Counted from the stretch's first letter, positions 46,501-60,000 are shown. The stretch: 64,000 bases of DNA from Azolla caroliniana (GCA_043228905.1 JBHGNT010000006.1:12648001-12712000), one strand, 5' to 3'. Numbers and translations: made by a program. The notes: a model not told the origin generated them from the letters alone.

Positions 46501-47618
46501 GCTGATATCAGGTTCAGACGAACCTCCGGAACGTGTCAGACATCCTTCAGCAACAGCTTGCATCCGGTTGGTGTTGTCAACCACACGTCTCCTATGCCGA
46601 CAATTCAGCATGTACCTTCATTCCCCATCCGGACACAACCGTGATCACCGGTTGTGTAGGATGAGAAGTATTTCCGGTTTGTGGTAAGGTGGAACGACGC
46701 TCCGAAGTCGACCACCCAGGTCATCTCGTCGCCGGCAAGGTTTAGCTCACTCTGCTCAGTGATGAGCATCAACTCTTCTTCACTTGCCGCGATTGCCGTC
46801 GTTCCCTTCCGGTCTTTACCATTTCGGTCCGGTGTCCACTTCGAATCGGTACCATCGGTTTCCTTGTTTTTTTGGAAGTGCTGACAGTTCTTCTGGAAGT
46901 GTCCCGGCTTGCCGCAATAGAAGTAGGTAGGCCTCCCCCTTGACTTTGACCGTGTCCCCGACTTCTCCTGGTTTTGGGGACTACGGTTCCTTTTTCTTTC
47001 GCGTTCCGATTCGGTAAGGAGCGTTTTGGAGTCGAAGCTCGTATCCTTATCTTTCCGACGCGCCTCCTCATCTAGCAAGCTCGACTTCACTCTTGCTAGG
47101 GATAACCGTTTCCCTTCTGGCCCGGCGTTGCCCAAAGTGACAACCAACGTCTCCCAGCTATCCGGGAGGGAACCGAGCAGGAGTAGCGCTAGTACCTCAT
47201 CGGCGAGAGGTACTTTCAATGATGTTGCTTGGTGTATCAGCCCCTAGAAGGCATTCATGTGCTCCGCCATGCTGGAGCCATCTTGGTACCGGAGTCTTAC
47301 TAGCTTCCGGAATACTGAAACCTGGTTAACAACATTTTTGTTCTGAAACATAATGCCGATCTTCTCCCAGAGCTCATGAGCCTTGCTCTCTTCATTGAAG
47401 TTCTTGTAAAGGTTCATGTCGATGAAACACCGTATGTACGCCGTTGTCTTCATGTGCATCACCTCCCATATCGTGGCGTCGATTTTGTCCGGTCTCTCGT
47501 CCCCGAACTGAACCGGCAACCAAAGATCTTTAACCACGAGCATGTCCCTCATCTTCGACTTCCACACGGAATAGTTGGAGCCGGTGAGCTTGAACATGCC
47601 TCCCAACGATTCGTCCAT
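43589..47618 (-). pseudogene. Copia E Gag-Pol polyprotein, decayed
   Basis: Minus strand from ATG 47616-47618 to the stop at 43589, next to the polypurine tract. Gag (UBN2 body; LWEKIGIMFQNKN, RLRYQDGSSMAEHM) ends with the zinc knuckle YCGKPGHFQKNC (46900). The protease site reads WVVDFGASFHLT near 46710, with Phe for Ser in the DSG triad. Integrase has HKRQCHMSEKGMKRL, HTDVCQVDTKS, FIDDHNRKLW, RADNGGQY and LNGLDERMNRTI. RT has LDVKTAFLHDDLEEEIY and LLLYVDDMLIV. RNase H has TDSDMSTN, ALSTTEAEYMA and LYCDSQSAIHL. In-frame stops lie near 47243, 46604, 45929 and 45692; a frame change occurs at about 45110-45165. RT to RNase H (43589-45166, 525 aa) is open. Confidence 0.9.
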
Positions 47619-47641
47619 TTTCTGTGTCGCTGTATCATTTC

Positions 47642-47653
47642 GCTTTGATACCA
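47642..47653 (-). other. Primer-binding site of copia E
   Basis: The complement reads TGGTATCAAAGC, one base from the Met-tRNA-type TGGTATCAGAGC, three bases inside the 5' LTR. Confidence 0.85.
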
Positions 47654-47656
47654 CTT

Positions 47657-48327
47657 TGTCGAGGAATACGCGGAATAGTCTCCGGCACCTACCGAAGAGT
47701 GAATCACTTTGTATAATCAAACACAGAAGAAATGAAGAATGGAGGTAAGTGCACAAACAGAAAGAAAAGAGAATACACAGGTTATTAATGTGGAAAACCC
47801 TGAGAGGGAAAAATCACGGGATTCCACAGACTCCCAACTATCACTATATAAGAATGATTACAACAATGAGCTCATGGAGGCAACGACCTCCTGCTCACGA
47901 TCTTCGCTACAGGCGGCGGTTACAACAAAGGCAATGACCTCTCTATATTTCGAGCTCCCTCTCACTCTCTCTCTCTCTCTGTACACGGTTGCTCTCTCAC
48001 AATCGCGACAATGACAATAACAACCTTATTTGACTAAGTTTGCCCTAAGTCATATTTATACTAGAATGACTTTTCGGCTATTTACAAATATAGCCCCGAT
48101 GGACTCTCAGAAACATATTTACGAATATGTCCCTTCATCCGGTGAGCACTCATCACCGGGCCTGCATCATTCGGCGCTTGCCGGGAACTTATCATCCGGT
48201 TCTCACCGGGTCTTCTGTTGCCGGGTACTCCACATCCGGATTCGGCCTCGGCCTATCGGCCTCGGACGAGTTTGCTTATCAATATTGTTCTTCTCACTTC
48301 CCATCCGGAGGGACCTGTTTCCTAACA
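47657..48327 (-). repeat. 5' LTR of copia E (671 bp)
   Basis: Same ends as the 3' LTR (TGTCGAGG, CCTAACA), with one copy of the 39-bp CACCGG unit. Confidence 0.93.
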
Positions 48328-48332
48328 CTACA

Positions 48333-48577
48333 CGTCGTCGAGGACCTTTAACAGAAGCTGAAAAGTAGAGATGTTGGGCGAACTGCCTATGTTTATATTG
48401 TGGTGGTCCTGGACATATAGCGATAAGTTGTCCCCATCGAACTAGGCGTCAAGTTTACCAAGTAAGTGCTAGTACTAAATTGGATCTCGATTCTCCAAAT
48501 ACATATGGCAATCCTAATAGCCCTACACCTTCAAATTGTTTTGAAATACTTAGCAAACTAGATGAGGTGTTAAACGA
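48333..48577 (+). pseudogene. Gypsy D gag, C-terminal part with zinc knuckle and shift site
   Basis: Resumes Gag after E. There is a TAG after LTEAEK (48366), then CLYCGGPGHIAISC, and the end at SKLDEVLNE with TAA. The candidate -1 heptamer GTTAAAC is at 48569-48575, six bases before the end of the stop. Confidence 0.85.
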
Positions 48578-51500
48578 GTAAATCCAGCCAAAATAGGAGC
48601 CATTTGGTTGGATAACCCAGAATTTGTAGAGTCAGTCCATAGTAATGGTTCCATTTCATCAAACCAAGTTAATAGGGTTTTTGTCGCACATGTCGAGCTT
48701 AGTACCTCTATATGTCATCAGGTCTTCGCATATGCTCTCTTAGATTCCGGAGCCAACTCTTGTTTCATGGACCGGAATTTTGCCTTGACACATAATATCT
48801 TATTAAAACCATTGCATTGTCCAGTATCAGTCACAATAATAGATGGTCGACCCATTGCCTCTGGAAATATAGCTGAAGAGTCTGAATCAATTCGTGTAGT
48901 TCTTGGTGATTTAGCTTGTGTCATCTCATTCAACATCATACATAGTCCGGAGCATCCGATTGTCCTTGGTCTACCTTGGTTTGAGCTTCACAACCCCCAC
49001 ATTGACTGGAGAAAACGAGTTATCCTAGAATCCAAGAAAAACCATATATCAGATTTCCGTATTACTTATAACCCAAATTTAGAATGCCATCAGATCTCAA
49101 CAATATCTTTGGAAAACTTACGCAAAGAGGGAGACAAAGAAGAAATGTTTATATTTGCGATAATAACAATGCCAACACCAACTCAACAAAAGTCGAGTAC
49201 CTTTCTTCCAACCAAGTATCAAGAATTCCAAGATGTCTTCAATAAGGACAAAGCTGATAGACTCCCAAAACATCGACCTTATGATTGTCCTATTGATCTT
49301 TAGCCAAGAAAAGATCTACCGTGGGGACCCATTTATAGTTTATCACCTGCAGAGCTCAAGGTTCTTCGCGACTATATCGATGAAAATTTAGCTACTGGAT
49401 TTATTCGTCATTCCAAATCTCCTGCTGGCGCACCAATATTTTTTGTCAAGAAGAAAGATGGATCGCTTCGTTTGGTCGTAGATTATCGAGGATTAAACAA
49501 AATCACTATTCGAAATAGGTATGCCTTGCCTTTAATACCAAAACTTTTGGAGCGGTTGAGTGGAGCCAAATACTTTACAAAGATCGATCTTAGAGGTGCT
49601 TATAATCTAGTTCAAATTCGTCCAGGTGATGAATGGAAAACTGCATTTCACACTCGATATGGGCATTTTGAGTATACAGTTATGCCATTCGGTCTTACAA
49701 ATGCTCTTGCGGTTTTTCAGCATTTGGCCAATGATATTTTCCGAGACTTCTTGGATATATTCACCATCATTTATTTGGATGATATCTTGATATTTTCCAA
49801 GACTCAAGAAGAGCATGATGAGCATGTACGCCAAGTTCTTCAACGATTACAAGAATATGGTCTCTATGCTAAACTCGAGAAATGTAGTTTTGATTGCAAC
49901 CAAGTGGAATTCCTAGGATACATAGTATCACCAGAAGTAATATCTATGGATCCAACAAAGGTGCAAAAAATTCTAGAATGGGAAACACCACAATCTGTGC
50001 GTGATGCCTAGTGTTTCTTGGGATTTGCGAATTTTTATCGCAAATTCATCAGGAACTACTCAAAGAAGGTGTTGCCTCTTACACAATTAACACATAAAAA
50101 CCAACCATTCATATGGAATTCTGGTGCTGCTGAGGCATTCGAAAGCCTAAAACATGCGTTCACATCAGCTCCTATTTTGATCCATGTTGACCAAGACAAG
50201 CCTTTTATTTTGAAAGTTGATGCATCAGATTTGCACTCGGGAGTGTCCTCTCACAACCCAAAGAAAATGGGCTATTATATCCAGTTGCATTTCATTCGCG
50301 AAAATTTGAAGCTGCGGAAATTAATTATGAGATTCATGACAAGGAGCTTTTGGCTATTGTCGACTCTTTTGAGCATTGGCGCCACTTCTTGGAAGGTTCT
50401 CCCCACAAATCATTGTCTATAATGATCACAAGAACCTAACGTATTTCCAAAATGCTCGAGTCTTAAATCGTCGACAGGCACGTTGGGCACAATTTCTTAC
50501 ACGCTTTGATTTCTTGATTGTGTATCACCCCGCAATACACCAGAAAAAAGGTAGATGCGCTATCTTGGCGTTCGTAAATGGCACCCTGTTTAGGGGAACC
50601 TACTTTTGATCATCAAAAGCAGATCCTCCTTGGTCCTGATCGTTTACAAGTGATGGTCACTAATGCTTTTAAGACACCTACGGACTCGATGCTTATAAGT
50701 ATGATTCGTACTGATCCTGAAGCAGATGAATTTGCCCAAGATGTCTTGAATCATATTATTCTAGATTGTGCTTCTTGTTCAAGGTCGATGAATTCTCGTA
50801 AAGATTATAATCAGTTCAGTTGGGATGATAATTTACTTTTTCGAAATAATTTGCTTTATGTCCCTGATGGCCACTCTCGACTCCTTATTTTACAACATTT
50901 CCACGACATGCCAATGGCTGGACATTTTGGAGTTCACAAAACATTGGAATTAGTTTCTAGAAATGATTGGTGGTCGCATCTTCGTAATTATGTTGAAAAC
51001 TACATTCGTAGTTGTGATGCATGTTGTCGGTCCAAGTGTCCTCGACATCGACCATATGGTTTACTCCAACCCTTACTAGTTCTTGATGGTCCTTGGAAGT
51101 CTATATCTATGGATTTCATTACCGATCTTCCATCTTCCAAAGGTTTTGATTCCATCCTAACTGTTGTAGATCGGTTCACGAAGATGGCACATTTTCTACC
51201 ATGCACAAAGACTATTAATAGTCAAGAGATAACAAATTTGGTTATGCGTGAAGTGTTTCGGCATCGTGGTCTTCCTAATGACATCATTAGTGATCGAGGA
51301 CCACAATTTATCTCAACATTTTGGAAACACTTGTTTAGGCTCCTCCAAATTGATTGTAAACTCTCGTCAAGCTATCACCTAGAGACTGATGGTCAAACCA
51401 AGCGTACCAATCAAACTGTGGAGCACTACCTTCGTTGCTTCATCAATTATCAACAAGATGATTGGGTAGATTATTTACATTTTGCGGAGTTTTCTTACAA

Positions 51501-52222
51501 CAATTCAGTTCATTCTTCTACCAAAATTACTCCCTTCTTTGCCAATATGGGTGTTCATCCCCGTTGGACAATTCTTGACCACCCAAGAATCTCGAAAAAC
51601 CCCGCTGTGGAGGATCGCCTACGTCATATCCGAGAAATTCATATTCCTCTTTCTCATCATTTACATCACGCTTAAGCCACCCATAAGAAATTTGCAGATC
51701 GCCATCGACTCAACTCATCATCAGAAAAACCCAAATTTCAAGTTGGAGATCGTGTATGGCTCTTACGACGTAATGTGAAGACCACTAGGCCTTGTAACAA
51801 GCTGGATTATCAACGCCTTGGTCCATATTTAATCACTAAACAGATCAATGGAGTTTCTTTTCAACTCGATCTCCCTCCTCATATGCGTCTTCACCCACTG
51901 TTCCATGTCTCACTCTTGGAACCTTATACTTCAAACTCTATTCCAGATCGCAATGTTCCCTCTTCACCTTCTATTGAGCTTGATGAAGGCCCTGAATATG
52001 AAGTAAAATCCATTTTGGACTCCAAAGTTGTGAAGAAAAAATTGTATTACTTTGTTGATTGGCTGGGTTATACACTTGCGGATCGAACGTGGGAGCCAGT
52101 TGAAAATCTCAATAATACCAAAGAACTGGTAGCTGAATTTCATCAACGATATCCAAATAAGCCAACTCCTAGTTCATGCATTGCGATTCGTGGAACTCGT
52201 CGTCAAAGGAAGGGGATAATGT
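48571..52222 (+). pseudogene. Gypsy D pol: protease to chromodomain
   Basis: Reads in the -1 frame from the gag end. Protease ALLDSGANSCFMD (48736 region), then RT (49472-50011; [24 protein letters not shown]), RNase H (50018-50590, frame-shifted; KVDASD is visible), HHCC (CDACCRSKCPRHR), integrase (50578-51675; DFITDLP, SDRGPQF, AERTN-like block read as TKRTNQTVEHYL) and chromodomain (51775-52222; YFVDWLGYTLADRTWEP). Nonsense codons at 49301 and 50009, a frame loss in RNase H and a stop at 51673 disable it. The final codons GIMS and TGA overlap the polypurine tract and the first LTR bases, as in A and B. Confidence 0.88.
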
Positions 52223-52676
52223 CATGAACATATACCAAAACTCCAAGACTGGTGATAAGGATTCGAACCCATGACCTTGTCAAAGATAATGTGTAGCTTC
52301 AATCACTAGGATACATCATATTACATTTATTAAATTGTAAATTCTTATATTAGATCATGAAGAAATATATCTAATGTTCCCACCGCATAGGCTAACGCAT
52401 GATTACCAAGTTTCATGCTTGCATGAATGCCAAGTGGCATGCTTGCATGAATGACAAATGGCGAGCATGCGTGCCTATGAGGTGGCGAGCATGCATGTAT
52501 CCAAAGCATGCTATATAAACATATAGCGGACTATTGATGAACCATTCCGGTTCAACGCCAGTCTTCGGCGTACTCTTGTAACCCTTGTTCTCATTGCTAA
52601 TACATTTTCAATATCGTATTTTCTATTTCTCATTCTTTTCTTCATGTTAAACTTGTCTTTGGCTACAACCCTGACA
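52220..52676 (+). repeat. 3' LTR of gypsy D (457 bp)
   Basis: Ends TGTCA (52220) and TGACA (52676). It has TATATAAA near 52511, tandem 26-bp CATGCTTGCATGAATG units (52409-52465) and a CATGCATG RY-like motif at about 52490. Unlike A, B, C and I it has no TTCTAGAA array. The tRNA-like module is at 52240-52312 (reverse). Confidence 0.93.
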
Positions 52677-53177
52677 AAGTGTGGTCTGCACACCGTGTCC
52701 TCTTCGCATCGGTCTTTGCTCTGTTGGTCGTGTTCCCTCTACCTCCAAGTGTTCTTTCTACCTGGTTCCCTCTACCCGGTGTGTTTCAAATGCATCCCCT
52801 CTTCAAAGACTTCAACAATGACATTTGGTACTTGTTTTACTATATGTTTTGTATGTTTGATTCTATCTGTTTTTGTCATTTTCTATCTGTTTTTTTACAT
52901 CTGCAACCATAACGATGTTTGGGACATGTTTATTTGTATGTTTGATTCTATCTATTATTATCGTTTAGGGTTTTGTTGTTGTTGTTGTTCTCCCTTGATC
53001 ATTTGAGAGCTTTGTATATGCATATGCTTGAATTTGAGAGTCGGTCAACATGTGTATATGTTAAGTATCAGGAGTTAACATTATGTTTCATATCCGACAT
53101 CTCCTTGAATTGTATATTATTTAATATTGTTTACTATTATTTACTATTGTTGTGCATGTGAGGCGAAGAAGAGACAC

Positions 53178-56100
53178 ATGATTCACATGACAAGGAAGAC
53201 ACCCACAAAGAAGAAAATGGTCACCGAAAATGTCATCACACCATGCAAGGAAAGAAAAAGGACCCCCATCAAAGAAAGTAAGATGACCCTCACCAGAGGG
53301 AGGTCGAAGTTTTCAACAACTCAGGGCAAAAAGGTTCACACAAACATCCTCCGAGGTACAAAATTGGGATGGGGTTATTTCCTTCGTGCACGACCTAACA
53401 CTTATGAAGACCTAGACATGTGGATGATGAAAACTTGGGGCTCATCACAACCCGAGACATGGAGAGGTTTCCACCTCAATCAATTGAAGACGGATTATAT
53501 CACTGAACTAAAGTCACGATATGAACAAGTTTATGATACGAAACATATCCTAAACAATGAGGTAGGATTTGTCTTTGCACATGCATTTGCATGTGATCTC
53601 CATGGTGGCATTGAAGTTGATTGGGAAGATTTTGCTCATCATCGATCATCACATTATAGAGGGTCCTCAAGTACCAACACTACCATGAAGTCTACGGATA
53701 CCTCTCATATTGAAATCCCAACTCGGACATCTGTGTTGACTTAACAAATTGCAAAACAGAAAGCCACACTAACAGAAAAACATGAAGAGCGATTGTTGCA
53801 CTGTATAGCGTCCATGCAAACAAAAATGCAAGCACTGCTGGCCGATTTGGAAGAAGTTTCATTTGGTGAGATGGAAACATACGAGTACATACGAATGGAT
53901 TGCATCAACAATCCAAAATTCAGAAAGTGATGTGTTAAAAGAGGAGTTGAAGAAGGAGCTCACAACTATGGGTACTCATTTGGAAGCATAGAAGAAAGAT
54001 CTAGAGACATGGTAGTCTTCTCATAATGAAATTGATGAGCAATTATCAGCCTTAAAGCTGCATTCATAGAATCTAACATGTTTGATGAAGGGTCTAAATG
54101 AAAAAGTTTTAGATACTCTATGTCCAGACGTAGTTGAGCACCCCACTTGCATGGAAAGTACAATTAGAAACATTACTAGATCACGGTAATGGTTTATATT
54201 TCTCCTTTTTGACCTTCTATGGTATAAAATATCATTGGTGCTAATATAGTGTATGTTGTGTCTCTTTATTGAAGGTGTTTATTTTGTGGCCTTGGATTCA
54301 AGCTGAGTCTATGGATGCTATCATTACACCATTCTTGCACACATATCATTTGTTATGTGCTAAGTACCATTTCGAGAAAGAAAATATATGTTTGGATTGT
54401 AAAAGTACAGTTGGAGCCGAATGGTACCTAGCTTGGGGTTTGAAAGTACACTCCTATGGTATGTTATTAAGCATTATGCAATTTTTATACTATAATTTTA
54501 TAATTTTACTTTTGGTTCTGTTCTTATAGTTGGATCCAGGATGATCAGTCGATTTAGTGCAGGTTATTTAGTACTAAAGGTCTTAAATGTTTAGTTGTAT
54601 AACTTGTATTAGTACTAACATTGTTTATTGCATGTCTAGGTGGATCAGTACTATATTTGTGATTTTGGACTCATTTTATAATATGTGTGCTTATTATATG
54701 AATGTTGTAGTTTCTAGCAACACCACACTAGGGAAGGTAATTGACAAACCAGGCCCCACGATACTACGTACAGAGTCTGCTGCAAATTCCAAAGTCCACG
54801 GTCCTTCCTTAGTGGTACCTGATGAAGTTTATGATGAAGATGAATGTATGAGAAAGGCCATTGGAACAGTTGAAGATGTGATGCTTGAAACAAAATCTCC
54901 TAGCTTGGCACACCCTGACTATGTGAATGGTAATGCTAATTGTGTTTGCCTTTCTAATTTCTGAAATGTTGGTATACTAATAATTTATTATGTTTCTATC
55001 AAAGAGCCTACAAAGAAGCGTAATGCTGCAAGGAAATTGTATGGAAAGGGGAAGAAATGCAAAGTTGATTGTTGTGGTGGATAATACAAATTCTCACAAA
55101 CTTGTGGCTGTTGTCATCTTGATGAGTTAGACTAATACTACATACTTTTGTTTTTAGACCAGGAAGAAACGAGTAATGAAAATGGAGATATAGATTCAGA
55201 GCCACAATATGAAGAAGAATTTATCTCACTTCCAGGTACATGTTGGGAGCCGCTCATATAATTGTTATTTTGACCATATTACTTCACGTGACAATAATGT
55301 ACAAGTGTATTAATACATAGAGAGTGTTGTGAAATATTGGCATGATAAAGAGCCCCAACTTAAAACTGGGACCATCCCAAGCAACAATGATGATGTAACA
55401 ATAGGTAAACATTTGTCCCTTAACCTTAAACATTTGGCTAGGTGCCTTCACTTTTTCAATATGTGAATTGATATTGTTTTTCCATCACTTTATTGTTATT
55501 TTGGAGTAGAAGAGCATGTAGATTCACAAATACCATCAGATGATTCAGGCAATTTATGGAGCAATCTTGATTATTCAGGCTCAGAGACTACCACACATGA
55601 GGAATGTGATATCACCCAAAAAGAGGAGCTGGAGTGGACAAAGCATGAGGTGACAAGCAACTTTGCAATGGAGTCTGCAGAGAATGTGAAATTGACCCAA
55701 GGAGAGGATCATGGTTGTACAAAGAATGAGGTGTGTGTCCAAAACACCACAAGCAGCCTTAAACTAGGGCAAGGTTGTATCATTAAGGAGACCCTCGCAA
55801 CTACCCAAGAAGAAGGAGAGTGTGGTACTACAAGTGAGGTGTCTGTCCAAAATACTACAAGTAGCTTGCACTTGGAGCAAGTGTCGAACTTGATCAACGG
55901 GGAGTTTGCAATGAAGAAAAACACCCAAGATGAGGAACATGTTTGTACTCCTAATAATGTGGTAGTGAAGTTGGGAAAATTGAAGGACACGTCCAATGAC
56001 CTCCAGGAGATTTCTGGTAAGACTATCGACTGCGTCTTCTTGGAAGTGTGTGCATCTCAGGCAGTTGCAATAGAGCACTTTGTTCCCTCAAGCTTGGCTT

Positions 56101-56225
56101 CACCCTTTGATGATGAATTGCCACTAAGTAGTTTACTACCTCATGGTTTTAAGATGAAGAAGGGTGTGAAATCTGAGAAGAATGAAACCAAAAATAGGCA
56201 CATTACAAGATCCAGAAAAAACTAA
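53178..56225 (+). pseudogene. Unknown split gene, plus strand, probably decayed
   Basis: I do not recognise this gene. Exon-like blocks: 53178-53741 (Lys-rich start, then WGYFLRARPNTYEDLDMW and NNEVGFVFAHAFACDLHGGIEVDW), about 53745-53928 in the same frame after a TAA (heptad-like EKHEERLLHCIASMQTKMQ), 54273-54519 (WPWIQAESMDAIITPFLHTY), about 54712-54930, 54995-55080 (KKRNAARKLYGKGKKCK), 55160-55235, 55320-55405, and a long acidic 3' block, about 55507-56225, with two copies of VQNTTSSL and a basic tail. ATG at 53178 or 53187. The promoter may be at 41456, split off by gypsy D. It converges on the transposase-like gene at 57077 and could be its partner gene. The in-frame stop argues that it is dead unless introns remove it. 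Confidence 0.45.
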
Positions 56226-57076
56226 AACCAAAGTTTATTGTATTTTGATCGTTGTATGTAATTGATTACCGAATGTAAAGTTATTGATTATCTGCTTCTT
56301 GACACTAATGGGGTTTACATATCCAAGATGTGAATTGGATGCAAAGTTATTGATAGGAATGCTAAGTCATTGATTACCCTCATCTTGACACAATTTTAAT
56401 TTACTTGTTATGCACACATGTGAAGGTGAGAATGTAAAGTCATGAGTGGAATGTACACTCCTATCTTAGATATGTCTAGGTTAGTAAACACTTAACATAG
56501 TTTAAGTACTAACTTGATATGCATTGTAGCTAATTTACTACTACCTCGTGCCACTCAGTAGTCTACTACCTCCGATGATGAAGTGCCACTCAGTACCTAG
56601 ATAAGTTTATTGTATCTGGGTGGGTGTCTATAATTCATAGGAATGTTAAGTTATTGATTACCCTCATCGTGACATTGTTCTGGTTTATTTGGTATGTACA
56701 CATGTGACACTTAGAAGATGAGCAATGAGTGGAATGAACACTCTTATCTTACATATGCCTACATTAGCAAACTCTTAACACAAATTTAGTACTAACTTGA
56801 TATGCATTCTACTAACTTTGATACATATGAACTACTAAAGAGTTATAGGCACACATATGAACTCCTAACTTTGATACTAACGTAGGCTCAAATACTAGCC
56901 AATGAGATTTTTTACCAAGCACTAGACACTTCATGTAAAAGAAACATACATATCTAAACCAAAGAGGGATATTGTTAGAAAACCCAAGATAAATATGAAA
57001 ACCCAAGATGATATATTTCCTTTCACTTGTATGTCAGAGTTTGAATGAAGTTACATTAGACGCAGCACTTGCCATT
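56226..57076. other. Spacer between convergent genes
   Basis: No coding signal. It contains repeated TTAGTACTAA-like motifs and a diverged pair of blocks (56284-56440 and 56640-56730, each with GTTATTGATTACCCTCATC). Confidence 0.5.
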
Positions 57077-60000
57077 CTAAGCATTAAAGAGGGAGACCTC
57101 CCCCAATATGTGTTCGTGTACCCCTTTGGGAACTTTGTAGACAGTGTTGTATCCCTTAACCTTGTGCTTTGCTTGAGTCATTTTGAACTTGATTGCGATA
57201 ATGGCATCAACATAGATAATTGCGGTGGGTGCATCTTTTAACAATGCATATGTTTCTTGCATTGTGGCAACTTTGCATAGTAGTTGCCATACACGACAAA
57301 CTCACCAACATTGAACATGTTGCCCCAACCATCCCTCATGACTTCTTCCAATATTGTATTTCCTTGCTTGTACACCACAATGTAGTAGTCTTCAAACTCT
57401 TCATTCTAAGGAGATTTGAGCACTGCAAAATGATCTCCAACTTCCAATAATATTGCCAAGTTCTCACACTGGTTGTAGTATACAATATTGTCTGAATGTT
57501 CGTTTTCTTGGATATTCAGACTGTGTTCTATCTCTAGCTTCTGTAGCTTCCATGGCTCCACAATTGTTAGATTGGTGCATTTATCCCAAGCTTCATCTAA
57601 ACACATGGAACAAAAGCACGATAAACTGCGGAATAACAATTGTGTTGTGTCCTTGCAACTAAACCCTAAAATACAATGGGTCTTGCGCGCCCCTTTCACG
57701 GTTTTACAACTGTATGATTTACTCCTATCCACCTCATTACCACGAACCTCAATAAACAATCTATTCTTACCATCATTTGACATCTTCCATGTGAACCACT
57801 CCACAACATCATGTGCATTTTGTAGCTTAGCACCTTTATTATCCAACTGCTCCGATGTAAGAGCACGCTTGATCACAATCCCCACGCCATCGTGCTCTCC
57901 CTTTCCATGTCTAGACCCGAAGTAGTTCCATTGCATCCTAATGTTTGTCAATGAGAAATATCTGGGTGTTTTGCATGACGGTTAGCCAACAAACATAATT
58001 AATTGCATGACTTAAACAATAATTATTACTTATGCATGAGTGAACAATACTAATATTTGAATCAGTACAAATGAACAAGAGAGGATAGTACTAAGTTATT
58101 GATTAATACTAATGCACGAAAGAGGATAGTACTAAGTTGGAGATTAGTATTAATAGACGAGAGAGGGAAGTGGTAAGTTATTAATTAGTACTAATGCACG
58201 AGAAAGGATAGTACTAAGTTGGAAATTAGTACTAACAGACGAGAGAGGGGAGTGGTAAATTACTAATCAGTACTAATGCATGAGAGAGAACATCCATAAG
58301 TTATAAGTTGGTCGTAATGAACAAAGTTGGAGAGTACTAAGTTATTAATTAGTACTAAGGCATGACAGAGGACAATCCTAAGTTATAAGTTGGTCTTAAT
58401 GAACAAAGTTCGACAATACTAAGTTATTAGTTAGTACTAATGCATGACAGAGGACAGTTCTAAGTTATAAGTTGGTCTTAATGAACAAAGTTGGACAATA
58501 CTAAGTTAATAATTAGCACTAATGAACATGGTTGGATAGTACTAAGTTAATAATTAGTATTAATGAGAGAGAACAATTCTAAGTTATAAATTAGTACTAA
58601 CGAACAAAGTTGAATACAGCTAAGTTATGAATTAGTACAAACATTATTGAGAGGGGGCAATGTAAGTATTAATTAGTGCTCGTGCTTGCTAGATGGCAAT
58701 CCAAAGTTATAAATTAGTACTAATGAACGAAAGAGGATAGTACTAAGTTATTCATTAGTACTAATGCACAAGAGAGGGCAGTGCTGAGATATAAATTAAT
58801 ACTCGTGCCAATGAAGGAATACAATCCTAAGTTATAAATTAGTACTTGTGCATGTGGGATCTGAGTACTTAGTTGTAAACCATTGTCAATACTTGTGCAT
58901 GTGAACCTTTGGGGACAATACTATGTTGTAAATTACGGATACATTACAAGGCCTCAACCTTAATTAGTACTTGTACACGTAGGACGACAATACTAACCTA
59001 TAAGTTAAGTTTACTTAACATGGTTATTACCATAATCAGTACTAGTGAATCTAGGAGGAGAGAACTAAATGACCAATCAATTTAGATTCACATTCCAAGA
59101 CAGTACTGGTGCAGGTAGCTGGAGAATTACTAATTCAGTATTTTATACAAACATTTATAAGTACTATGGAGTATTACCAAAATAGACTTCCATTTATAAG
59201 TACCAAACATATGGATTATTTCCTCCCCTTGCAATGAAGTAGAAGGACCGGGCTGCCTTAAATTGCAAGGCAGCACCATCAGACCAAACCCAATGCCGAT
59301 TAAAGTTAACACCCAAGGACAATAAATCTACATGGTGAAGCTTAAAACAATGTTGAGCAAATAGCGTATCATGCTTTTTATCATCTGAAATGTAGAATAT
59401 TGATTTCTTATGTAACTCATCGTCTTTTCTCCAATAGCAAATATGTACTAGTATTGTAGATTGGTCATTGTACCAATGCATTGATTGAACCTCATTTTGA
59501 ACTTTAAACGTATAGTTCTCTGCAAAGTCAATAACAGATACTATAACACTTGGTGGTAAGTTATTTATACATTCCTTGAACTGTGAATTTTTCCAATAAC
59601 TTCTAAAGTTATGTGGAATGAACTCCTCGAGTTGGTTCTTAAACTCTGAGACAAGGGTAGCAGCACATGTCTCCTTATATACTTCCTTAATACGCTTACT
59701 AACAAGAACCTTCTGTCACATACTCTAAATATTTCCATTTCACAATATGACAGTTATCTACATCAAGCTCTTGTCTACAAAATGGTGGTTGTGGGCAAAC
59801 TTTACATGTTCTTAGAAGACATGTACGATTATGCCACTCAGATGATGGTTGTTTTTCACAAACAAAAGACCTCCATAACTCAGAAACTAATGCATAAGTC
59901 ATGTTTTGTGCATTACATATATTATCACTCCCATTTGGTCTACATACCTCACAAGTGCAAAACACCCATCCCCGTGTATACCCTTAGAATCAGTACGCAT

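Larger units (their letters stand above)
42830..48327 (-). mobile_element. Ty1/copia E, complete with TSD CTACA
   Basis: Minus-strand element of 5498 bp. LTRs are 42830-43578 and 47657-48327. The target duplication CTACA is at 42825-42829 and 48328-48332. A Met-tRNA-type primer site lies at 47642-47653 and the polypurine tract is the complement of 43579-43589. Gag, protease, integrase, RT and RNase H lie in copia order. The polyprotein has about five stops and one frame change. It is inserted in the gag of gypsy D in the opposite orientation. Confidence 0.95.
41952..52676 (+). mobile_element. Ty3/gypsy chromovirus D, TSD AAGTG, split by copia E
   Basis: Plus-strand element. The 5' LTR remnant is 41952-42146, the 3' LTR is 52220-52676, and the target duplication AAGTG is at 41947-41951 and 52677-52681. 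Gag and pol are in the same order as in C. A deletion inside D fused the first 195 bp of the 5' LTR to the middle of gag. Copia E (42830-48327) splits gag before its zinc knuckle. Many nonsense codons show it is older than C. Confidence 0.93.

Noticed and set aside
58060-58860. CRISPR-like array
   Set aside because: Units are imperfect, of varying length, without unique spacers, and in a plant intron.
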